A stretch of 64,000 bases of DNA. Origin: Clarireedia homoeocarpa. Taxonomy: Eukaryota > Ascomycota > Leotiomycetes > Helotiales > Rutstroemiaceae. The notes beneath the pieces are model-generated. The model ran no database searches and was not told the origin of the DNA. It saw only the letters and a list, made by a program, of their open reading frames with translations. A program made the translations under genes and the position numbers. The stretch is taken from positions 1 to 64,000 of the forward strand of contig LNKV01000022.1 in assembly GCA_001465935.1 (NCBI GenBank), in the 5' to 3' direction. Positions 32,130 to 46,300 of this stretch are shown piece after piece; the stretch's first letter is position 1; each line of letters begins with the position of its first letter.

Positions 32130-34606
32130 TTATGCAAGTGCACCCCCTTCCGGCGGAGTTTTACCTCCCTTATCCTCCGGTGATTGACTCCCTGGTATAG
32201 GAGCAATTGGAGGTATAGCACCAGCCGGACCCATACCTTCGGGTATCTTTATGTTACCCGCAGGAAGTACCGTTCTTCCTTCTAATTTCTCCCCTTTAAT
32301 GACCTTGAATGCTTCTGTACGGTCCAAGGTCTCGTAGTCAATTAGAGCCTGAGCTAGAAGATCTAGCTCTTTGCGCTTAGACTCGATAAGGTTGACAGCA
32401 CGAACACGAGCTTCTTCGATGACACGACGAACTTCCGCTTCGATAAGTTGCTTAGTTCCGGATGAGAGGTTCTCATAGTTGGAGCCAAGGTCCACGTTTC
32501 CTAGTTGAGGCGACATCCCAAATCTAGTGACCATGGCATATGCAACCTGAGTGGCGTTTTGGAGATCCTAAATGTAATATCAGAATTATGTCCATTTAAA
32601 ATATCACAGCCGAAAAGGGAACGGAAAAACTTACACTAGCAACACCACTAGTGACCTTTGCCGGGCCATATTTGATCTCCTCGGCCACCTTACCTCCCAT
32701 ACAGACAGCAAGTCTACCTTCATATTCATCCAAGGTCGTCGAGTACTTGTCCATTTCGGGAAGATGGAAGGTAACACCAAGGGCATTGCCACGAGGCATG
32801 ATCGTAACCTTGTGCAGTGGATCGGTCCCAGGCGTGAACATGAGCACAAGTGCGTGGCCAGCTTCATGGTAGGCTGTCATTTCCTTCTCTTTTGGACTGA
32901 TCACCATACTCTTCTTCTCTGCGCCCATCATAACCTTGTCTTTAGCCCATTCAAAGTCCAGCATGCTGACAGCCTTGGCCTTGGCCTTGCTTGCATGAAC
33001 AGCAGCCTGGTTGATCACATTTTCGAGTTCAGCACCAGAGAAACCTGGGGTAGCGGAGGCAATGGTTTCAAGGTTGACATCAGGAGCAGCAACAATCTTT
33101 TGCATATGGTGCTTCAAGATTGCCAATCGACCGCGGACATCCGGTAAGCCGACAACAACATTTCGATCAAATCTACCGGGACGGGTAAGAGCCTTATCGA
33201 GCAATTCGGGGAAGTTAGTAGCAGCAAGAATGATGACGCCACTGTTCTGTTCGAAGCCGTCGAGTTCCGTAAGCAGCTGGTTGAGAGTTTGTTTAACATA
33301 GGCAGCATCGCGAGCATTTCGTTTGCCTCCAATGGCGTCGAGTTCATCGATGAAGACAATAGCGGGAGACTTGCTCTTGGCGGCAGCGAAGAGCTCACGA
33401 ACTCTCTTCGCACCGACACCAACATAGACTTCATCGAATTCACTACCAGACATAAAGAAGAAAGGTACGCCAGCCTCACCAGCAACAGCGCGAGCCAACA
33501 ATGTTTTGCCAGTACCTGGTGGTCCAACCAACAAGACACCCTTTGGAAGTTTACCGCCGAGAGTCGAAAACTTCTCTGGGTTCTTCAAGAATTCAACAAG
33601 TTCCTGGAGTTCTTCCTTTGCCTCGTCGCAGCCATGGACATCAGTGAATCTAACGTTCTGGTGTTCTGCCTTGGCCTCATTGTCCGCTTTTCCGCCAACC
33701 TTCTTGAAGGAGTTCAAGCCTTCGATGATCATGGCCATAAATACCAAACTGAGGTAGGTGAAAAGAGAAAAGTATAACAAGAACTTGACCCATTTGAAGA
33801 TTGTACCACCGATTGTCTCCTCAACGACAACATGCAAGGGGGCATCCTTAGCACCAGAACCAGTACCTTGACCACGAGAAATAGCAACGTTACCTCCACG
33901 AGAAGAGGCTGCAACGGCTTGACCGATTGCCTGTAATTGAGCATTGTTGAACCCAGCCGGTTGTCCGAAAGTACTTGTCATACCACCATCAGTTTGTCCG
34001 ATGAGTCCCAAAGCCTTTTGATATGCGCTTTCACAAGCAGCGTTCGATGCGAATTGACCAGTTTGATATCTTTCGATGATGATAGCAGGCATATTGGCTT
34101 TCAAGAGCGCTTGATAGAAAGCGTTCTGAGCAGTGGCGCTTGTAGGGTTTTTGTTTGCAGTTTCTTCCATATGAGCGAGTAGATTCCGAGACGTGCTGGC
34201 ACCAAAGAGTGACCTCTTTTGCGTTGCGATGACCTTAGTAAACGGTTGATAGAACTGTTGACGACTCAAAGACGAAAAAGTGGACAATTGGCGGCCATGC
34301 GCAGCAGAGAAAGCGGGTGCCTGGCTAGCTGTCGATGCACGGTTGAAGGTCGAAATGCCAGCATTTTGGAGAATTGATAGCCTCGATGAAGATTCGGTTG
34401 AGATAGACGGCGGAGAAGATGTGCTCGTGGACAGCTGTGGTGGCATTAGTGGGACAAACTCGCCATGAACAAATCAATGTCTCGAAATGACTTACCTTTC
34501 TCATAGACAGGATAAACGGCTTCGCACACTGAGCCTCTTGCGCATTCCGCACAAAAAGCCTCAGAGGCGTCGCCATCTTAGATAAACCGGAAGATGGTGG
34601 TGCCAT
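32130..34606 (-). CDS. yme1: Mitochondrial i-AAA protease YME1
   Basis: Three exons (34496-34606, 32635-34434, 32130-32567; introns 61 and 67 nt) give 782 aa. YME1 is an ATP-dependent zinc metalloprotease of the inner mitochondrial membrane with its active sites facing the intermembrane space, where it degrades misfolded or short-lived proteins. Exon 1 encodes a basic presequence (PLRLFVRNAQEAQCAK). A single TM helix (FLLYFSLFTYLSLVFMAMII) lies near residue 257. Walker A GPPGTGKT is near 340 and Walker B IVFIDELDAIGG near 398. The arginine-bearing TRPGRFDRNVVV follows, and the zinc site HEAGHA is near 557. One TM helix rather than two separates it from the m-AAA proteases. The Gly/Pro-rich C-terminal tail is short and fungal-specific. 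Confidence 0.97.
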
Positions 34607-36007
34607 GATGCCGATAAAACCCAGACAGATTCAGATGTTTAACTCCTCCTTCCAACCACCACCCAGTAGAAGTGGTATATCGTCTATCTGTCAGCTCTGA
34701 TGGTAACTATATTTTGCAGTCAAAATGTGTATTTGACACAGAGATCGTGAGACCTCGATGCTGAGGTTGGGTGGATTGTCGAGGGCGGAGGGGAATATAG
34801 AAGGCGACTTATGGTTGATGTTGATGGGTCTTGCCTTGCATTAATAATGAAAGCACGCTATACCATATCTGGACTAGCATCATCTCACGCATCTCTGAGT
34901 CTCAGGGTCCGGCCAGACTTTCTTACAACCACAGCGTTCGAAAAACACCGGTACCAGCACCACTCGGTCACAAAGTTGGCATCGGGTCGGGTCGCGTCGG
35001 GCAATGAATTTCATGGGGTTGATTTGACTCCCGATCGCCATGAATCACAACTTGTAACCGTGTGTTTCTGCCGCCATGAGATGCCATTCATTTATTGGAG
35101 ACGGTGACATGACACATGAATGATCTGGGCATGGAACGATCTCTTCTAGCCAACAATGCCAAGTTGCTGTGACTGAGGATATGGCCCATTTATCTATTGC
35201 TAGACCTGCTCATAATCATGGTATCACGACATGGTAACAATGATGTGAACAAGTGCTCCCTCAACCGTGGTATGCAGACTACTTTTTATTTACTACTACT
35301 ATAGATACAATGGTTTTCTTCCCCAAATCCAAGATTAACGAAAGTTTTCGAGATATTGATACAGTGGCATATCCGGCCGTAACGTCCCACTACCATCACC
35401 AAACAATAACAATACTGTCCCCCCTCACCCCCTTCTCCTCCGTACCCAAGAAAATAATGTATATCATAAGAGTAAAGACATCGTTATCCTCGTGGCGCCA
35501 TTATACAACTTCATTAATATGTACCGCTCATGCCTCCACTTCCTATCCACAGTCCCTCTTTCCACCCAAATGCAATTCAAAAATTAAATCCAACTATAAA
35601 TACCAAACGATATAATATTACACACATGCAAGAAATCAAGTACAAATCTGGGTCGAGGAACTCGCAAGGCACGCGAAATGAGTAGCAAAACGGGGAGCTC
35701 AAATCGTCGTAAGATCATTCAGCTGCAAAATGATCATAGGCTAATATGCTGGCCGAGAATCGTGGTGGCTGTGCTTGATAATGATTCGCGAGTATGGTGA
35801 GACGAGGTTGGTGAATTAAGCTCGATTTTGATGCGACTTTTCATGCCTAGAAATATACGATAAACCCGTAGTTCTGTTCTGTTGTTCCTCAGTCTTTGGG
35901 GTATCGCCGTAATTTAATGATACAATCGCTAAAGGAAAGGTATTAAATGAGCGTAGGTTGTTTGTAAAATTGGCTAAGTTGTGTTAGCCGCGATGCTTCT
36001 GCAACGT
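34607..36007. other. yme1 upstream region and C2H2-factor 3' region
   Basis: The 1.4 kb between two leftward genes contains the yme1 promoter (near 34607-35100) and the 3' UTR of the transcription factor. I see no gene; short open frames do not look like protein. Confidence 0.45.
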
Positions 36008-37415
36008 TTATAGGCTCGCAATGCGATCGCTGGGCATCTGCAAAGATGGGTCATCGTACGTCTCGAGCTTAGGCCATGGATCACTGAATACAGTTACTTG
36101 AGGATACGCCGACACATGGCTGATGACCTCAGGTGCCTGGTATGGAGCGTTGTCATACCAATGAGCATGTTGCTCAGGAGGTGGGGCGTATTCCTGAATA
36201 TGAGAAACTTGTGGCACCTGCGTAGACATTGGATGAGGATTTTGATGTGGCATATGTTGTTGATACTGGATCATCGGTGGTTGATCGATAGGAGATTGGC
36301 CGTGTAGCGCATATGTCGCAGTCTGTGCTGGATGAGGATTGTGAGTGTAGTATGGCTCCTGGGAGACGGGACTGGCTCTTGATTGTGACGAGTAACTGCT
36401 TGGGCTGCTTTGAAGCATCTCTTGTGGATGTCGCTCCATTTGCTGGCGAGGGATTTGGTAGGTCTGAATAGGCGCGGGATTGGTGTTTAAAGTCGCGACT
36501 CCCGGGTTGTTTTGTTCGGGAATATAATACGAAGAATGCTGAAGGCTCGGTGCTCTCTGCATCATAGCATGATGGGGATGGTGGTGCTCTGGAATTGGAC
36601 CATAGTTCTGTGCGCCGCCGGATAGACTATGCCTGTGGGCATATCCGTGCTGCATGGAAAATCCGTCTGTGATCGGTTGATGTCCGAAATCGGCAAAGGA
36701 ATGTGCTCGATGCATGTGGTGACCATGTGGAACTACACCGCCCGGTATAGTCAAGTTTTGAGGCCATTGCATTTGTCCTGAATGTTGAGGGGTCGTGGGT
36801 GACTCCCCGCTGTCTGAATCGGAAGTCTCGCCATCGTCGAGCTCGGAAGAATGGATTCCTCGTTGGTGTGAGCGGCGCTGATGCTTGACCATGGTTGTCT
36901 TCCTGCAAAAGCTAATTCTTGTAAGCGCCGAGTATGTTAATAGCAGCTAATAGTACAAACCTCTTCAAGCATCCTTCATGTGCACATTTGTAAGGTCGCT
37001 TGCCTGTGTGAATACGTCTATGACGCGCAAGACTAGATGACTACATTTGATGTTAGGATCAATACATCCCGTACAACGGTCTAGTAGGATACTTACATCA
37101 GAAAATCTCTTCCCGCAACCAATGTGTTGACACTGATGAGGTTTTTCGCCTGTATGTGTACGAATGTGAACTGTCAATGCACTTCTTTGAATGAAGCTTT
37201 TACCACATCCTGGAGTTAGGCATGAATAAGGTCTTTCGTTTGTGTGAATACGATAGTGACGCTGAAGGTCAGACTTTCGATTGAAACTCTACAAGCCACC
37301 GTCAGTTGACATAACAGTCAACGTATAGAAGGGTTCGTACCTTGCTGCAAGTATTCCAATCGCACTGGAATGGGCGCGCATTTTGCTCGTTCTCAACTAG
37401 CTCCATAACATCCAT
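36008..37415 (-). CDS. Four-finger C2H2 transcription factor
   Basis: Four exons (37341-37415, 37097-37288, 36961-37040, 36008-36911) join in frame to 416 aa; introns are 52, 56 and 49 nt. Four contiguous C2H2 fingers fill residues 18-131, with ligands C18-C23-H36-H40, C48-C53-H66-H70, C78-C83-H96-H100 and C108-C113-H126-H131, joined by the linkers TNERPY, TGEKPH and TGKRPY. The last acceptor must be AG at 36913-36912; it restores CLKSFCRKTTMVKH, whereas the AG eight bases further on would delete part of finger 4. The remainder is His/Gln/Pro-rich and probably disordered, with an acidic patch after the fingers (ELDDGETSDSDSGE). It should bind DNA in the nucleus. I cannot name the orthologue. 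A very long gene-free region lies upstream. Confidence 0.93.
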
Positions 37416-40400
37416 CCTGACCTTGACTATATATATACTTGAAATGGTGCTATATAAGTCCTGAAAGATGCTCTGCCGAATGTGTTTCCGGGTTGTCTGA
37501 GAAGGATAGCTTGAGGGTGATTAAGTTGTGTAAAGAGATAGTGTGGACCAGTAGGTTGATGATTTGAGAATAACCAATATTGAGTAGAGTGAAAGACCGT
37601 CGAGAAGGAGAAAGCGTCCAGCGCAGAAGCTGTGAAGCAAGGTTGAGTGTGGCGACTTGTAGAAGTGACGACTCAAGGAAGAAAGTAGATGGTATAAGAG
37701 TTGATGACTCTTGAGGCTTGTTCACAAGAATTGACAAACTCCCAAGGAGATCTGAGGGAGTCAGAGAATGAAGACTGGATGAAAGGGTGAAGTGTGATCA
37801 TGGGAAAAGAGGTCATATACATACTCTCGAGGACCAACTTGTGCCTAGAGCTTTTTGGGGTCGGCCCAAAGACGGAATGGTGGGGGCGCACGAGCAGCAG
37901 GTAGAAACTCTCACGTTGAGCAACCAAATTGGATGTTCCTGGATCAAGCTCGCAGTGTTTCCGGGTGATGCGAGTTGGCTAGGGCAAGAATGAAAAGAAG
38001 GGTTCTCGGCAGGTAATCCAGGCTAGTTGCTCAAGATTGCCTCGTTGTTCGACGTCAAAGTGTCCGTGAAGTAGCGTGAACGTATTAAGTTTGCGAAACA
38101 AGGACCATTCTTGAAGTAGAACAGTTCGGAAAATTAGACGGAGCAGATCGTCGCGACTTTTCAACGCAAGGACGTTGAGGGCTCTGCAGGACCTTAGTAG
38201 GATGATGGTTGAAGAGTAGAACTCTGAATGAGGGCCGCACGATATGGGGATCTAGGTCTTCCTAGTGGGGGATGCTTGAAAGTTCAAAGGTTTAAAAACA
38301 TGTGGGTAGGTATGCGCCTTAACAATATGTATGTGACGAGAGAGGTGAAGAGTAGAAATGGGATCCAAGGTAGATATTAGGTTGTTCGCTGACTCGTACT
38401 TCTGGTCAGTTAGAACGAGTTTGCCGGTTGGGAATCTCGTGAGTATATACCTTTTCCTTCACAGGAAAAGAAAATATGTACAAGGGAACCCGATACCCTT
38501 GCAAATATGCGAGAATATTATTGTACAAAGCAATTAACAGTGGTCAGCAACAACGTATGCAAAACCTTAGAAACAAGCTCGCATGCAATTGACGAGGAGG
38601 TGTAATGGGGCAGATGCACTCCGTAGACAGATGGGAATAGATGGGTTGGATAGGACAGGACAGAACAGAATAGGATCGGATACAAAAGCAGGTGGATAGG
38701 TATAGCAGCAGATTATGGATCTCGGAGAATGAAGTGGAGTATCGCGTCTGAGAAGTTTTGGCCCTGGGTTTTTGTCCCCTCTCTCAGGATGGTCCGGTCG
38801 GTAGTCGAGTAAACGAGTAGGGTGGGTGGAAGGTGTGGAGTCCAAAGAAAAAAAGAGGAACGCAAAATAGCAGCGAGTCAAATCAATTTATTTGCTTCTT
38901 TCGAAAATACTGCCCCATCGAGGTTAATTAATTGGCAGCACCGGCTTAGGCCAAAGTTACATACAGTTGTAGTTGCATTCTACTCTTGCTTGTCGGTAGA
39001 TTGGTTTGATACTGTAGGTACTATGAGTGGGTAGATTGCTAGATTGCTAGACGAATAAGAAAGCAGTAGCTAGATTCTTGAGTCAGATCTGCCTTTGGTG
39101 CTAGCAGCCTCAGCAGTGTTTACTATGGAGGAGCAATCCATTCTCTCTCACTTGTTCCTTTTTCTGCTTTCTTCTTTCTGCTTTCTTCTTTCTTCGTTTT
39201 TTTTTTCGCCCTCATCGGTGGATGCGGAGGCGGTGCGGTCGGGAGGTTGAGTAAGATAGCAGCTACCAGCTACCAGCTAGTAGTTACTTGTACCTAATTA
39301 GATAGCGGAAGTAACCAAACGTATCGCGTCGGCCGTGTCTGGGCGTACAGGAGCACTTTGTACCATTGCTGAAGGCGAGCATACAAGCAAAAAGACGATG
39401 CTGGTTAGAGGCAAAACTCTATACAGTATTAGCCGTTCACCTACAAGGATCGCGCATCTCCATGCTCTTGGGCTGATCCAGGGCCGGCTGGACTAGGGAC
39501 GCCTTGCTTGCAAAGTTGGAGATATAGGAAGAGGACAAGGGAGGATGGAAGATGGAAGTTGGGGCAAGGATTGAAGAGTGGGTTATTCTTTTTCCGTGCA
39601 ACTGCGTAAGAGCACTTCTTGACCTTACAGAGCACACACACATCCAGCCCCTCTGCATATTCCAGGTCGTGCCGAAAGGTTCTCTACTCCACCACCTAAA
39701 CACGACTCAAAAGCTACCGTATCACCAGCTTGTGGCTTTGCCGTGTCGATTGAGTCGCAGACCATGCTCTCCCTTGTCAGGAGCCAGGAGGCGAGGCGTA
39801 CGGAGACGGTGATAGAAGATGGCGAAATCATTAGTGTGGAAGCTTTGATACCCGGAGGTACTACAGTTTTAGAAAAGTTCAAGTTATTTTCAGAATCATG
39901 AATAGTTGCAAATTTCAGGTACCCAGCTGCACATCCAGTAGTAGCAATGTACCATTTTGTTCCTGCCTTGTCCTTGCAAGTTAAACCGTGGGGTGTTTGC
40001 ATTGGGAATTGATTTGCATGCAGTTGAAGAGAGGGGAAAGAGAAACCATGGAGAAAACGGCAAAACGTTGTACGAGAACCAGCCAGAGCAAGAGAAAAGC
40101 AAATAGTGGCCGTTCTTTTTGTAATGGACTGCATTGCATCAACACACGAATAGCATGCTATTCCCATTCGACTGGTAAAGAAAGCTGTCAGTTCAACTCA
40201 CACATATCAAGTCAATGTCAAGTATCATCATGTACAACTAAGACCTTCGGACATAAAGCGAATTGACCATCACCCCGTACCAATCGTTGTTGTTTAAAGA
40301 ACGAACGCAGCGAAAGTCCCCCCTGCACCTCCATTTCAGCACTCCCACATGGGCCCTGTCAGATAGTGTAGCCCTTGACATTATCTCACACTGCACTCAC

Positions 40401-43273
40401 TTCACTTAGCACCTAGGTACAAGCGGACCAGGATGGATGGAAAAGTAAGGATTCAGGTCGCGCCTCGAAGCACATGGGTAGGCCCAGCATGAATGATGGA
40501 GAAATGATGCGTCGTCACGTTTGGATTGGTATTGGATATGTCATTGAGCGACTACCTTCGGATTTCTCATGATACTCCAAGACGATTTATGTTTTGTACA
40601 CTTATGTTGTCATACTATCGAATCCGAGTGCGCAGCTCAAGTCTTGACAAACCTCGGCTCGCCAGGGGCGTATATCGGGCGTTGGTTTATGCTCGTATTG
40701 TCCTACGAACATGATTATGTCGTGATGTAAATGTAAATACAGTTAATGCCCCGCATTGGGTTGTTATTAGTGATGAGGAGGCCTGCTTCGCGTGTATCAA
40801 TCGGGACGTATAATAACGTATAATATAGATGTTATTGGTATCCCGGGCACCCCAAAGGAGAGAGAGCGAGCATTTGCACAGTATAGGCCGGTATAATGTT
40901 TCCGAGACATTCAAATCAAGTCGACCTGGGTGGGAAGTAATCACCGAATCTCTCTCTTTCCAGCACTTGAAGATATCGAAAATAAGATGACATAGTAAAT
41001 GCAAACAACTCTTCATAAACGACAGTCGTTTGTGAAGAATCGCCTCATTTTACACACACCGTTCAAACTAAGCCCCTAGCGGTCGATCAAAGAGGGCCAC
41101 CAGACTTTTATATTGAACTTTATCTTCCATATTTGAGAGTCAGTAGGAGATTAAGAAATGACTTACTTTCGTACACTCGCAGATGATGAGCCGCATCTCC
41201 GATGATGAGAAGGCAATGAAGGGGGCATCGCAAGACTTGGAGATTCGCTTAAAACCTCCGAGTTGCGGAAAGCTGTGTTTGAGAACTTGCCAGGTCAATT
41301 GGGTTTTCCTTTTACTTTTAGAATCGCAACATGTTTCTAGGTCGAAATATTCTGACCATTCGGCATCTTTCAATCTCCCTTGTCTCGCGGATGCGTGCCG
41401 CCGAGACCAAGTCGACCGCCGGAATAAGAACCTGGTTCCTCGAGGCCACAAGCGTGTTAGTGGGTGAGCGAACTGGATTAGTGTAGTTCGACTTTACGAA
41501 AGGGTTGGTGCTTGTACTGTGCCCAGCTGGGAAATGATCCGAATAAGGTTAGGACTGCAGTTTCTCCAATGTCATTACTAAGTTCCTGTTGATGCCATTT
41601 CCAAAACTATCTCGCATAGCTGGAGAGAGTGGATAGATATCGATCTATCTAGAATGTGCGAAGTATTCTAGATGCAGGAAGCCGTACGCGATAGTTCCTT
41701 GAGTGAAAACGTGAGAGTCTCACCCTTCTGCAACAACAAACAGAAGATAGATGAGTTGCCCACGTCGAACAGGTTTGATATCGGATATCATTAGGGGAAC
41801 ACATCCGTGATCAGGCCACAACCCACTGTCCAGTCTGGCGGGATCGTGGCAGCAGGCACCAAGTGTAGTACAACGATACTTGCGGAAGAACCTGTATCTT
41901 GATTTATGGAACATAAGGTGGAGTGCCCCAGCTGAAGGAAGGCCTCGAAAAAAAGGAAATATTTCAAGCAGCTAAAAGGCAGCGCGTAAGTTTGTGACGA
42001 CATCTTCCCTACTGTACTACCTCACGCCCACTCTCTCTGCGGATGTATGATGTAGGTTGAATTAAAAGTCTCAAATCGGGAAATGTAAACAAACGAGGGT
42101 CAGGAGGGTTCAGGATGCTTCCGAATCCCGAGATCTTCCTCCCGAGATTGCATCGTCAATTTGGGAACAAACACCTGGGCATAGCAAATGTTAGCGGGTG
42201 GAAAGCCCTTCTATCTATGAATCCACTCCCAAGTGAGGCGCAGCAAGAATATCTCTCCGGAGTATGGGTGTGTATAAATTCTTCTATGCACTGAGCCTGA
42301 ATCCGTATAGAACGTCTGGAGAGTTCTCCTATCTCCACTCATGGGCTAAACGTTCACATGATCACCTCGTGGCATCCAAGAGCGTATCCACTACTCCCCA
42401 CCACTATTGCGTTTCCCTACTCTAATGATCTTGGTCATCACGGGTTATCTATCTGAAAATATGCTAGCTGGGCGTTTCAACACGGTGATGCGATAGTCCA
42501 AATCTCTCGGTGGGATATTCGGTGCTTGAACCAGGAACTCAATTACCGTGGAGTTGGATTGTTAATGCAACGCCATCAGTGATTTGGGAACGGATTCCTA
42601 GTACGAACCATGTACGCATAGTATAGCACAAGTAAATTTAGGTAGCTCTCCCCTAGGTACTTCAAATATAATAAGTGCTGTACTTAATTGTAACCCTGAA
42701 GCACCATAGATACCATATGTTTCAGAGCTCCAAGTAGCCGACAGTCAGCGGGCAGTAAGCAAGTTATCTCAGCAAATAGTACTTACACGACGTATCGCTA
42801 CATTAGGTACTAGGGGTTTCGGTCGTGCTCGAGGAAAGCCATATATGAAACCGGACCTAAACTTTGGTCTATTTATTTCATACTGCCCCGGGTATATATC
42901 TCGATAGAGCGTGATAGAGCCAACGTGAGATCCGAATAGGGGCTTCCTCCGTCCACTAGACGACAACATACCGTAGACGGAAATATCATCTTAGCGGGAT
43001 TGTCATAAGGAAGATGGGACCTGAGACGATGACATGCCAAAGGGTCTTCTTCTTCTGTAGGGGGAGACACGAATTGCTTCGTTATCCGAGAAGCGATTTC
43101 TGAAGTGCTTGCTGGGCATCGAGATGCCCAACTAATGATTTTCCATGTCTAACTAACTTAAATGTCTACAGTAAGAACATCCACACCCAACGCTACTTCT
43201 TATATCTTCACAACCCGTGGTAATAGCTTTTCATACCGCGGTTCAGGCCAAAAATCGCGACACAGACAATTGA

Positions 43274-43313
43274 GAGTCCTTGGACAATCAATCGAGTCCT
43301 TGGACAATCAATC
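43274..43313. repeat. Exact 20-bp tandem duplication
   Basis: GAGTCCTTGGACAATCAATC occurs twice back to back (43274-43293, 43294-43313) with no mismatch. It lies in the gene-poor region and no gene is near. Confidence 0.95.
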
Positions 43314-46300
43314 GTCCGAATTATCCCATTGCTGCATACGTACGTAAACACGGGCCAAGTGTTCACAATATTAGGTGTGGCGCCCTTCAACGGGTACGTA
43401 TCAAGATTCTCAAACGAAGGTCAAACATCGCCAAACGTTAGTATCAACAGCATAGGTTATGAGACTTTTTACCTGCAGATGTGTGACTACTGTATGCAAG
43501 AGATTTGGGCAATCACATTTTCGACCAGTTTGGACAATTAGCCTGGATATGGACGTTCTAAACTTGGTTCATTGCCACATGTTCGATAGGGCAGCAGTGC
43601 CTAAAGGAGGTGGTATGGCTGGACTCATGACGGTTTCTTGCAAACATCTATAACTGCGCCGGCTTATAGAAGTTGCCCTCCAGGATCGCCACCATAAAGC
43701 TTGTTCACTATACTTCCGTGTGGTTTGAATCACTCCTATTTTGACCCTGAGAGTAGCCGAAAAGCAAGCTTTGCTACCCGAGCACGCTGAACTGAATGTA
43801 ATAAAATTCTACTTATTTTGTCATTCTTGCAAATGAGATGCGCTTTGACTGTCTCGTCATGTACATGCAGGCGCCGATTGCCCTTCACATCACGAATTGT
43901 ATGTGTTTCGGCTCCAGGCAAGCACTCCTCCAGAAATTCTTCACTGCCAGACTCGGCTCGGGATATTGTTCTTGCTCATGCATGCAGAGGATCTTTCTGC
44001 ACAGCTTATGGCCAATTTATCCCAGCACCTATATGCATAGTGTCCCACTTAAGCCCTCCATGGTGAAGAAACAAGGCAACTCGGTGAATCCAATCTCGTC
44101 GATAGTGATTGAATGACCTGACTGTTATATATTCTTGTCTTCAACGGGCATGGCGTATATGTTTCAGGAAGGCCCCCTGTCCTGGAGTGCCTCTCCATAA
44201 CCTGTCTTTGCGGTTGGGGGGAAGCCATTGTTCGCAGTGGCTGGTGTCGATCCAAAACCAGTGTGTCGCTTAGCTGGGTTAAGCGTACGGGTAAAGAGGA
44301 GGCTAGGACCAGGATCCGGCTACCCACTTGGGCATCACAGAATCGCCATATCATCACACTCATTTTCTACCTTCCTCATCACGAAAACCAGTCTATCGGC
44401 AAATCTTATCTCCCAGAAACCAAACCCACTGTCTGTGAGCGATGCTAGACGTTACGATTAACGGCACGTATTGTAAGACAAATCAATCTGCCGAAGACCA
44501 GGTACCGTTGCGGGGGCAGGCAGAGATTGAAACTGCTTTTGCCCCCAAGAAATCACATTGCAGAAGCATCGCGAATGACCAACTTTCACACATCTCGTGC
44601 TGCATAGGTCCTGCTCTTGACAAATCGATCCAACTACACATTGCATCGATGGGCCTCACGCGGGATGTTTTCTGTTACAGCTTCGAAAACATGCGACTTT
44701 AGGTTTAACGAGTATTTACGAAGTAAAGACTCTGAGTCGGAAAAGTTGAATATCATCCCCGGTCAGAATCCAAACTGCATGCTTGTTCTCATGTCGATAT
44801 AACGGTCGCTTCACATTACACAAGCTGTGGGGTAATGAATGCCATTACTCGTCATCCAAGCAAACAAGTCCTACATGCCTCGGTGCAACACTAACAGGGA
44901 AATTATCGGAACATAACCCACGTGAGGATGGTTAAGGAGGGCATTCTGTCACACCCCTTACCACTGTCAGTGAGTTTCCAAATTCCGTTTTGCGCCACTA
45001 CCTGGCATGCCATTATCACTTCCAGCGCCGGCTATCATGTCAAAAAGCGTAGCTATACCGGCGGCGCCTGTCGGATCGCGTGCAGTTTCCTTACGATATT
45101 CGCTCAATGTGGCATACCATGCCGAACTTCTATCTCAAATCGGTCATACAGCTTCAGCGCAACAAAGATCTGGATCGGCCTGACTGCCGTACCTTGCAGC
45201 ATACCCCGATGCTTACTTGAGGCATTATAGCCTAATTTCCGGTTCGCGTTAAGAGTTTCCCTCGACATCTCCCCTTTTCAATCCCCTTACTGTAGAAACA
45301 TTACAAACGAGTGGAGTGATGCGCACGCGCTCATCAAAGTGTGATGCCTATACTATCTAAGTATAAGAGTACTACGCCATTCATGGACGCGGCATATGCA
45401 GTGCACGATCTTAAGGAACATTTAAAGCCTTACTCTACAGTCTGATATCTTTTTGCTCCATAATTGGGCCGGAAAGACGTCCGAAAATCTCTCGTTATCA
45501 TCGGTTGCGCGTGCGTAAGCCGTCCGTCATATACCAGATTCCAGGAGCTCTTGTTAACGACTAATAAACTGAGAGCTAGAAGAAAGCAAGAAGTCTCTTG
45601 AGTCAAATATTGTTGCTGTGTGCTTTGCATCTCCTGTCTGGATCTGAAATGGCCTCCTGATATCAACGAAACTTCAACCACAATGTGGGTATACTACTCG
45701 GCATTGATTCTTGACTCTGCCTGAGCATACGTATTCTCCTTGCTGCAGTACGACGTGCATGTCAAATTCCTATTCCCTCCACGTAATTGTTGTTGGAGAA
45801 TCAAGTGATGACGATTGCTAGGGGTCCTTATGGATACAAGGTATCTTTTCTCCGTAAGGTTACCAGTATCATCTTCCACCACACATTTTCTCAAATAGGG
45901 ACATCAATCCAACCTCCTTTCCAATTTAGCTCCCTGATCAAGCCATTACAAAATTCTTGTGGTGTGATTGGTCAATCAGGACATCTTTTTCAATTTTCTG
46001 AGGAGCTATACTCCATTTAGGCGACCATTCATCCTGAACCCCTGCATCCAACAAAAAGTCTTTACATATGGGCAACATCTGGATGTTACAGTACAGTACG
46101 ATGGACGACTACAATACGGAGTTTGTACCTCACACCGCTAGACCATCACAGCCATCATGCAGACTTTCTCCTCTTTGCACAACATGCTTTTATCGCTTCA
46201 ATGCAGCAGTAATCCCTGCGTTGTCCACTTCAAAACAACCATTCATACACAACATGTTCGTCTGGGGTCTCGACAATATTCCGCTCCATGGCTAAGAGCA

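Noticed and set aside
36893..36911. AG eight bases downstream as acceptor of the last intron in the C2H2 factor
   Set aside because: It would remove three residues from finger 4; AG at 36913-36912 restores the canonical finger.
39625..40167. 180-codon minus-strand open frame in the gene-poor region
   Set aside because: No domain, signal or coherent splice partners; the composition looks random and the opposite strand is also open.
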